DNA of 64,000 nucleotides. It comes from G963664835 sp965220775 (GTDB lineage: Bacteria > Chloroflexota > UBA6077 > FW602-bin22 > JBCLEL01). Shown here one piece after another: positions 24,890 to 31,212 of the stretch (within the stretch, counting starts at the first letter, position 1; the number at the start of each line of letters is the position of its first letter). The position numbers and the translations under genes are program-made. The notes beneath the pieces were generated by a model. It was not told the origin of the DNA. It made no database searches and saw only the letters and a program-made list of their open reading frames with translations. The stretch spans positions 1,178,001-1,242,000 of the forward strand of contig OZ244845.1 of assembly GCA_965220775.1 (NCBI GenBank), in the 5' to 3' direction.

Positions 24890-27358
24890 ATGCTTGGCGT
24901 CACGATGCCGAGGCACGCCAGGGCGGTCGTCGTCGGCGCGGGGATCGCCGGTTGCAGCGTCGCATACCATCTGACGAAGCTTGGGTGGCGAGACATCGTC
25001 GTCGTCGAACAGGGCCCGCTCTTCGAGACCGGCGGCTCCACGTCCCACGCGCCGGGCCTCGTCTTCCAGATCAACCCCTCCAAGACGATGACGAGCTTCG
25101 CGCGCTACACCGTTGAATTGTGGTCGCGGCTGGAGCTCGACGGCGTTCCATGCGCCAATGCCGTGGGCAGCCTGGAGGTTGCCTGGACGCCGGAGCGGCT
25201 CGCCGACTTGAAGCGCAAGGTCGGGCACGGCTTGAGTTGGGGCGTAGAGGCCCAAATGCTCAGCGGCGCCGAGGCGCGCGGGCTCTTCCCGTTGCTCTCC
25301 AAGCGCGCCCTGGGGGCGATCTACGTGCCTTCGGATATCCATACGAAGGCGACCAGGCCGGCCGAGGCAATGGCGCGAGAGGCCGAACGTCTCGGCGCCG
25401 CGTTCTACGGCAATGTCAAGGTCACCGGCTTCGGAATCGCCGACGGGCGCGTCACCACGGTCCATACCTCCCGGGGCGACATCAAGACGGACCTCGTAGT
25501 CTCTGCCGTCGGCATCTGGGCGGTGGGGCTGGGCGGTCGGGCCGGCGTGCCCGTCCCGCTGTCGCCGATGCAACACATCTACGCGGTTACCACTCCCCTG
25601 CCGGAGCTGGCCGGCGCCGTCGCAGAAATATCCATGCCGATCTTGCGCCACCAGGACGAGTCGATGTACTTCCGCCAGGAGGGCAAAGCCATCGGCATTG
25701 GCTCATACGGGCACGAACCCCTCCTTGTGGAAGCCGATGGCATCCCCGACCATGGGGAAGCCGCCACCGCCCCAGCCGAAATGCCGTTTACGCCGGACCA
25801 CTTCGAGAGGGCGATGACGGCGGCGCGAGAGGCCCTGCCCAGCCTCGGGGGCGCGGGCTTGGCGCGCAAGTTCAACGGCCTGTTTTCGTTCACCACCGAC
25901 GGCTTTCCCGTTCTTGGCGAATCTCCCCAGGTGCGCGGATTCTGGTCGGCCCAGGCCGTGTGGATAACCCACGCCGGAGGCATCGGCAGGGCGGTCGCCG
26001 AGTGGATCGTGAACGGCGAGCCGACCACCGACCTTCGAGAGTGCGACATCAGGCGTTTTCACCCGCACGCGCTCAGCCGGCCATATGTCCGGGCGCGGGC
26101 CGCTCAGCAGTACCGCGAGGTGTACGACATCATCCACCCGCGGCAGCAGATGACCAATCCGCGAAACATCCGGCTGACCCCCTTCTTTGCGCGGCAACAG
26201 GAGCTCGGCGCCGTCTTCTTCGAGGACGCCGGATGGGAGCGCCCCCAATGGTACGATGCCAACCGGGGCCTGCTCGACTCGCTCACCGTCACCGGCGAAT
26301 CACGTGCCGGCTGGGCGGGGCGTGAATGGTCGCCAATCGTCGCGGCCGAGCACGTGGCCACCCGTGAGCGTGTAGCCTTGTTCGATCTCACTCCATTCGC
26401 AAAGTTCGAGGTGACCGGCCCCGGCGCACTCGGCGCTCTTCAGCGTCTTGCTTCCAACCAGATGAACAAACCGGTCGGGTCGATCACATACACGTCTATG
26501 CTCACGCCGAGCGGCGGAATCAAGTGCGACCTCACGGTAACGCGGCTCGGCAAGGAGCGTTTTCTGCTGGTCACCGGCGGAGCAATGGGACTCCATGACC
26601 TGGACTGGATTAGGTCGCATCTGCCGGTCGACCGCTCGGTGAGTGTTGCCGACGTCTCGTCGGGGCGATGCTGCGTCGGCCTGTGGGGACCGAGGGCGCG
26701 CGACCTGCTCAGCCGGGTCTGCGAGGACGACGTGAGCGACGCCGGATTCCCTTACATGACCGCGAAGCCGATAAACATAGGGGAGGTTCCCTCGCTGGCT
26801 CTCCGCATCTCATACGTGGGTGAGCTTGGCTGGGAAATATACGCTTCCGCTGAACAGGGTTTGCGGCTATGGGACACTCTGTGGGAGGCGGGTCAGCCGC
26901 TGGGCGTCATCGCCGCCGGCGGAGGCGCGTTCGACTCGCTGCGGCTGGAAAAAGCCTACCGGCTGTGGGGAAACGACATCCACACAGAGTACAATCCTTA
27001 CGAGGCGGGCATAGGATTCGCCGTGAAGATGAGGAAAGGCGATTTCGTCGGCCGGGACGCGCTCGGCAAATTGCGGGCGCGGGGCCTGACACGCAGGCTG
27101 TGCTGCATGACGCTCGACGACCCGAACTCTGTGGTCGCCGGCAAAGAGCCTATCCTGTCCGGCGACCGGGTGCTTGGCTACGTGACCAGCGCGAACTACG
27201 GCCACTCCATAGGCAGAGGCATCGTGTATGGCTACCTGCCCATAGACTATGCCAAGGTGGGAACGAATGTTGACGTCCTTTACTTTGGCGAGCGCCTCCG
27301 GGCGACTGTGGCGAATGAGCCTCTATACGATCCGGACGGCAGTCGGATGAAAGCATGA
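24890..27358 (+). CDS. Dimethylglycine/sarcosine dehydrogenase-like flavoprotein fused to GcvT domain
   Basis: 822 residues from the ATG at 24890 (GAGGGAG eight bases upstream). The N-terminal FAD domain has VVVGAGIAGCSVAYHL and GSTSHAPGL, whose His is the covalent flavin attachment site in dimethylglycine dehydrogenase. A linker (FAO_M-like) follows at about 380-440. The C-terminal half, from about 445, is a folate-binding GcvT domain with FDLTPFAKFEVTGPGA and SYVGELGWEIY. Such fusions oxidatively N-demethylate glycine betaine derivatives and pass the methylene group to tetrahydrofolate. The DmdA-like gene 140 bp downstream fits a methylated-amine or sulfonium catabolic pair. Substrate choice between dimethylglycine, sarcosine and others is undecided. 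Confidence 0.92.
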   Translation: MLGVTMPRHARAVVVGAGIAGCSVAYHLTKLGWRDIVVVEQGPLFETGGSTSHAPGLVFQINPSKTMTSFARYTVELWSRLELDGVPCANAVGSLEVAWTPERLADLKRKVGHGLSWGVEAQMLSGAEARGLFPLLSKRALGAIYVPSDIHTKATRPAEAMAREAERLGAAFYGNVKVTGFGIADGRVTTVHTSRGDIKTDLVVSAVGIWAVGLGGRAGVPVPLSPMQHIYAVTTPLPELAGAVAEISMPILRHQDESMYFRQEGKAIGIGSYGHEPLLVEADGIPDHGEAATAPAEMPFTPDHFERAMTAAREALPSLGGAGLARKFNGLFSFTTDGFPVLGESPQVRGFWSAQAVWITHAGGIGRAVAEWIVNGEPTTDLRECDIRRFHPHALSRPYVRARAAQQYREVYDIIHPRQQMTNPRNIRLTPFFARQQELGAVFFEDAGWERPQWYDANRGLLDSLTVTGESRAGWAGREWSPIVAAEHVATRERVALFDLTPFAKFEVTGPGALGALQRLASNQMNKPVGSITYTSMLTPSGGIKCDLTVTRLGKERFLLVTGGAMGLHDLDWIRSHLPVDRSVSVADVSSGRCCVGLWGPRARDLLSRVCEDDVSDAGFPYMTAKPINIGEVPSLALRISYVGELGWEIYASAEQGLRLWDTLWEAGQPLGVIAAGGGAFDSLRLEKAYRLWGNDIHTEYNPYEAGIGFAVKMRKGDFVGRDALGKLRARGLTRRLCCMTLDDPNSVVAGKEPILSGDRVLGYVTSANYGHSIGRGIVYGYLPIDYAKVGTNVDVLYFGERLRATVANEPLYDPDGSRMKA

Positions 27359-27500
27359 GCCGCATGGACCATCCGCCGCCGTCGCTAGACGAGGGAGGCT
27401 CCGTCGCAGACGTTTCCGAATCGTTGAACTAATATAGGTCCTTGCTCGTTGGCGTCATGTCGAATCGGTATAACAACCCCATTCAATCGGAGGTCATCAG

Positions 27501-28757
27501 GTGACGCAAACTCGGGTAATCGACGGTCTCAAGCGGCGAAAGGTGCCGATTAACCTTCGACAGAGCGGGAACAGCAACGCCCAAATGCTGATATCCGCCC
27601 GCATCAGAAAGTCTCCATGGTGGCACTTGTCGAAGGAGGCAGGATGCTGGGCCTACACAACCTACAACCACATGTACCACCCGCGCGCTTACGTCAAACC
27701 TGAGGATGGTGGGTTGCTTGAGGAATACAGGTACCTCACCGAACACGTCAGCATGTGGGACGTTGCGGTCGAGCGTCAAGTACAGGTAAAGGGTCCGCAA
27801 GCCGCCGACTTCGTCAACCTGTTGATCACCCGTGACGTTCGCAATTTAGTGCAAACAATGCAGGCGCGATACGTGATTCTGTGCAACCAACACGGCGGCC
27901 TCATCAACGACCCGGTGCTGCTGCGGGTCGCCGATGACGAGTTCTGGTTCAGCATCTCGGATTCCGATGTCCTTCTCTGGGCGCAGGGGGTCAACTCCCA
28001 CGCCGGTTACAAGGTCGAAATCAACGAGGTCGACGTGTCCCCGCTCCAGATACAGGGACCCAAGTCTGTGCTGCTGATGGAGAAGATGTTCGGCTCCCAC
28101 GTGAGGAAAATCCCGTACTACCACATCATTCACGAAACGCTGAACGGCCACGCGGTAACGATTTCCCGTACAGGCTTCTCCGCTGAGGTTGGCTTCGAGA
28201 TATACTTGCACGACGCCATGCTTCACGCGGACGACGTTTGGCCGCACATTCTGGACCTGGGCCGAGAGTTCAACCTGCGCGTGATCGCCCCCAGTCACAT
28301 ACGCCGTCTGGAGGCCGGAATTCTCTCCTACGGACAGGATATGGACATAGAGAACAATCCGTACGAAGTCCGGCTCGGCTGGCAGGTGGATCTGAATAAG
28401 AGCAACTTCATTGGCAAAGAAGCACTGGCCAGGATCAAGGAAGAGGGGGTCGGGCAGCGCCTTGTTGGTTTGAAGGTCGGAGGCGAACCGATCACCTGGT
28501 ACAACGAGGGCTTCTACCCGGTCAAGGACAACACCACCGGCGACGACGTGGGCTACGTCACCAGCGCATTCTGGTCCCCAAGCGTCGGGTCGAACATCGC
28601 CCTGGCCGTCATGCCCCGCACGCACTGGAGATCAGGCACTCGCGTCAAAGTGCGTCTCCCGAAGGACGGTATCGTTGACGCCGAGGTTGTGCGGGTTCCC
28701 TTCTTCGATCCGACCAAGGAGCGCCCCAAGACGGTTCTCCGAAGCAGCTCCGTGTAG
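27501..28757 (+). CDS. GcvT-family aminomethyltransferase, DmdA-like
   Basis: 418 residues. It resembles the DMSP demethylase DmdA branch of the GcvT family: MWDVAVERQVQVKGPQA, YVILCNQHGGLINDPVLLR, FWFSISDSDVLLWAQG, SRTGFSAEVGFEIYL, DMDIENNPYEVRLGWQVDL and the closing VPFFDPTKERP. DmdA moves a methyl group from dimethylsulfoniopropionate to tetrahydrofolate, but related proteins act on other methylated compounds, so DMSP is a hypothesis. Start GTG 27501 with GGAGGT seven bases upstream. The last 18 codons plus 112 bp of flank recur at 30539-30704 behind two further genes. Confidence 0.85.
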   Translation: MTQTRVIDGLKRRKVPINLRQSGNSNAQMLISARIRKSPWWHLSKEAGCWAYTTYNHMYHPRAYVKPEDGGLLEEYRYLTEHVSMWDVAVERQVQVKGPQAADFVNLLITRDVRNLVQTMQARYVILCNQHGGLINDPVLLRVADDEFWFSISDSDVLLWAQGVNSHAGYKVEINEVDVSPLQIQGPKSVLLMEKMFGSHVRKIPYYHIIHETLNGHAVTISRTGFSAEVGFEIYLHDAMLHADDVWPHILDLGREFNLRVIAPSHIRRLEAGILSYGQDMDIENNPYEVRLGWQVDLNKSNFIGKEALARIKEEGVGQRLVGLKVGGEPITWYNEGFYPVKDNTTGDDVGYVTSAFWSPSVGSNIALAVMPRTHWRSGTRVKVRLPKDGIVDAEVVRVPFFDPTKERPKTVLRSSSV

Positions 28758-28869
28758 TGCCCCAAGACACCGTCCCTGATTTGGGCATACCCACGGTCTG
28801 CGAAGCCTCGTTCGATGCACTCTGGTACGCGGTTGTGTGTGGGCAGGCTCCGGGATTGTGCCGGCGGAC
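28704..28869 (+). repeat. Direct repeat C, copy 1 (3' end of DmdA-like gene)
   Basis: 166 bp matching 30539-30704 at the same length without gaps (offset 1835). It covers the last codons of the DmdA-like gene, from TTCGATCCGACCAAGG, through the stop and down to GTGCCGGCGGAC. The copies bracket 1669 bp carrying an SRPBCC and a HAD gene. Confidence 0.88.
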
Positions 28870-28948
28870 TGACCGCCTTTGAATGGCTGCTCGTCCGACG
28901 GATTCGACAGGTTGCATGAAGGCATACCCACTTCGGAAATCGCTGATC
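28861..28948 (+). repeat. Dispersed repeat B, copy 2
   Basis: Partner of 22261-22347. It begins inside the right edge of repeat C copy 1 and runs to CGCTGATC. After it, frames such as EKLGFKEGRDMTIRDYE appear with an internal stop, which may be remnant coding sequence but cannot be assigned. No intact gene lies between 28758 and 29150. Confidence 0.6.
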
Positions 28949-29150
28949 TGCGACGAGGAAGCTAAAGGATTTTAAGAGAAGCTTGGGTTCAAAGAAGGCC
29001 GGGACATGACAATCAGAGACTATGAGAGTCAGGGACGTTGACTCGGATCGAGCGACCTGCCGGCCAGTACAAACTGGTCCCTGCGACGTTCGGGACACTT
29101 CGGTCGGCGAGCGACAAGTACAATGATACCGAGGAGGAGTAGGCGGAAAC

Positions 29151-29798
29151 ATGGACTTTGATTTCGAGAATCACCTCGCCGCGGCGGAGCGCTCTGTGTC
29201 GTCCTTGGATCGCGAGGGACAACCTGCTCGCGCGGTCATTCTTTCTCGCAGCTACGCGACTACGGTTGAGGATTTGTGGGCCGCGGTGACGAACGGGGAG
29301 CGTATTCCGCGCTGGTTTTCGCCGATAAGCGGGAATCTCGAGCCCGGCGGTCGCTATCAGTTGGAAGGCAACGCCGGCGGTGTGATCACGACGTGCGAGC
29401 CGCCAGTGCATTTCGCCGTCACGTGGGAGTTTGCCGGGGACGTCAGCTGGGTGGAAGTACGCGTCTCTGATGAAGCGGCCGGCCGCGCGCGGCTAACACT
29501 CAACCACACTGCTCTCCATTCGGAGCACTGGGAAATTTACGGCCCCGGGGCAACCGGTGTCGGCTGGGAATTGGGTCTCGTGGGACTCGCGATCCATCTC
29601 GCCCATCCGAACGAGCCGAAGCCTGACGAAATCGCTTTCGTCACTTCGCCGGCGGGCAGGGCGTTCATAAAGGGCAGCAGCGAGGCATGGGGCGAAGCGG
29701 CGGTCGCGGCCGGAGGAGAACCCGCCGCCGCCCGCGCGGCGGCCCGACGCACGACCGCGTTCTACACCGGTGAATCGGCCGAACCGGACATGGGGTAA
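29151..29798 (+). CDS. SRPBCC (AHSA1/START-like) domain protein
   Basis: 215 residues. The helix-grip fold of the AHSA1-type SRPBCC family is recognisable from ILSRSYATTVEDLWAAVTN, RIPRWFSPISG, LEPGGRYQLEGNAGGVI, FAVTWEFAGDVSWVEVRV and a C-terminal helix after GWELGLVGLAIHL. A region after about 180 is rich in Ala and Arg and probably disordered. Family members bind hydrophobic ligands or modulate partner proteins; many sit in stress or toxin-like loci, and the specific role here is unknown. ATG 29151 follows GGAGGAG. It shares a cassette with the HAD gene 45 bp downstream. Confidence 0.87.
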   Translation: MDFDFENHLAAAERSVSSLDREGQPARAVILSRSYATTVEDLWAAVTNGERIPRWFSPISGNLEPGGRYQLEGNAGGVITTCEPPVHFAVTWEFAGDVSWVEVRVSDEAAGRARLTLNHTALHSEHWEIYGPGATGVGWELGLVGLAIHLAHPNEPKPDEIAFVTSPAGRAFIKGSSEAWGEAAVAAGGEPAAARAAARRTTAFYTGESAEPDMG

Positions 29799-29843
29799 CC
29801 GCACACGAAGAGTTGTCTCAACCTCCCCGCCGAGAGGGAATTC

Positions 29844-30536
29844 ATGCTCGATTTCAACCGGCTTGAATGGCTCAGCTTCGACTGCTACGGAACGCTGGTC
29901 GATTGGGAGACAGGCATCTCTACAGCAGTCGCCGAGGTCCTCGAGTCGCACGGGATACGCAAGTCCGGGGCCGAAATCCTCGCTCTCTTCGCGGACTTGG
30001 AGCCCAAGGTGCAGGGCTCGCCAGGCTACCTGACCTACCGCCGCGTCCTACGCGATGTAATGGCGCTGATCGGGGCTGAACTCGGCTTCCGCTGCACTGA
30101 GGCCGAGTTGGGCTGTCTGGCCAACACCTTGCCCGACTGGCCGATTTTCCCGGAAGTTGTGGGTGCCTTGAATGAGTTGAAAACTCGCTACAAGCTCGCG
30201 GTGATCTCCAACGTGGACGACGACCTCTTCGCCGGAACGGCCGAGGCGTTGGGGGTTGACTTCGATGTAGTTGTTACCGCGGAGCAGGTCCGCAGCTACA
30301 AGCCGGACCTGCGCAACTTCAAAGTTGCCTCCAGCAGAATGGCGGTCGATAAAGGAAGGTGGCTGCACGTCGCGGAAAGCCTGTATCACGACATCGAGCC
30401 GGCGAATCAGCTCGGAATCAAATGCGTGTGGGTAAACCGCGCCGACCGGGGAGGCGGAACGCGCCAAACCGACGCCGTTCCGGACCTCGTTGTCCCCGAT
30501 CTGGCGGCGCTAGGCAATGTGATGTGTCCGACGTGA
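29844..30536 (+). CDS. HAD hydrolase, haloacid dehalogenase type II-like
   Basis: 230 residues. HAD motif I is SFDCYGTLVDWE, motif II is VISNVDDD, motif III Lys lies in SYKPDLRNF, and the final acidic motif is reduced to ESLYHDIEPANQLG. DCYGTLVDWE with a C1 cap is the haloacid dehalogenase/dehydrogenase-type II pattern, which covers both true dehalogenases and phosphatases. ATG 29844 follows GAGAGGGAA. The gene ends three bases before repeat C copy 2, so the cassette boundary coincides with the gene end. Phosphatase activity on a small metabolite is the default expectation. Confidence 0.88.
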   Translation: MLDFNRLEWLSFDCYGTLVDWETGISTAVAEVLESHGIRKSGAEILALFADLEPKVQGSPGYLTYRRVLRDVMALIGAELGFRCTEAELGCLANTLPDWPIFPEVVGALNELKTRYKLAVISNVDDDLFAGTAEALGVDFDVVVTAEQVRSYKPDLRNFKVASSRMAVDKGRWLHVAESLYHDIEPANQLGIKCVWVNRADRGGGTRQTDAVPDLVVPDLAALGNVMCPT

Positions 30537-30538
30537 TT

Positions 30539-30704
30539 TTCGACGCGACCAAGGAGCGCCCCAAGACGGTTCTCCGAAGCAACTTCGAGTAGTGTCCCAA
30601 GCCACCGCCCCAGATTTGGGCATACCGACGTTCTGCTAAGCCCCGTTCGATGCACACTGGTACGCGGTTGTGTGTGGTCAGGCTCCGGGAATGTGCCGGC
30701 GGAC
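30539..30704 (+). repeat. Direct repeat C, copy 2 (orphan DmdA-like 3' end)
   Basis: Matches 28704-28869 over its whole length. The translated part reads ATKERPKTVLRSNFE, against PTKERPKTVLRSSSV in the intact gene, so the fragment derives from a related but not identical gene. It ends at GCCGGCGGAC and is fused there to GTCGAGAATCTCTGACGTGG (30705-30724), which resembles the stop-codon region of the S9 peptidase repeat A. Confidence 0.88.
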
Positions 30705-30790
30705 GTCGAGAATCTCTGACGTGGCTCTTGCTGGAGCCTCGAGTCGCACCCACCGCTGAGCGTGACAGCGCCGATAGCCGGGGCGCCGAC

Positions 30791-30832
30791 GGCAGCGTTG
30801 AGGTCAGGGGTTCGCGTCCCCTCAGCTCCACC
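30791..30832 (+). pseudogene. 3' half of a tRNA-Ala (degraded)
   Basis: GGCAGCGTTGAGGTCAGGGG and TTCGCGTCCCCTCAGCTCCA match tRNA-Ala from the GGC anticodon to the acceptor, with about five differences from the gene at 16064. The CCA is nearly kept (CCACC). No 5' half precedes it. It lies 66 bp after a short S9-peptidase-end remnant and directly abuts the broken Ig-like frame on the minus strand. Confidence 0.78.
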
Positions 30833-31212
30833 TGCAACGTGAAGTTGGCCGAGATGGGCTTGTCCAGTATCAGGTTGAACCGGATGCCATAGTCAGCCAA
30901 CGCCTCCATCGGGTAGTCCTCGCCGTTCAGGCTGAAGCCATCGGGCGCGAGCTCTCCCATCCCGGGACTCTTCCAGAAACCGCGAAGGCTGCCGACATTG
31001 CCCACGGTCAGCGTCTCCTGGTGGTTCCTGTCGTCGGTGAAGCTCACTATGACCGTGATGTGCTTGCCTTCGTCGTCGGCGATCAAGGTGTAGCAGGCAC
31101 CCGTCGCGCCGGATATGTCCACGCCGTCCGCGATCCACTGGTAGCTGTAGACTGCGTTGTTCAGACCGTCGTCATCCACCATCCGCTGGTCCTGCCCGTC
31201 GGCGGCTTTGGT
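30833..31212 (-). pseudogene. Truncated Ig-like repeat tail of a cell-surface protein
   Basis: On the minus strand the frame reads MVDDDGLNNAVYSYQWIADG, then ISGATGACYTLIADDEGKHI and SFTDD, a bacterial Ig-like repeat, followed by FWKSPGMGELAPDGFSLNGE and PISANFTLQV, and then runs into antisense tRNA sequence at 30832. So the 3' end is lost at the tRNA scar. It is in the same frame as the LRR gene upstream and separated from it only by that gene's TAG at 31213-31215. I read it as a cut-off gene end or a broken extension of the LRR protein. Confidence 0.65.
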
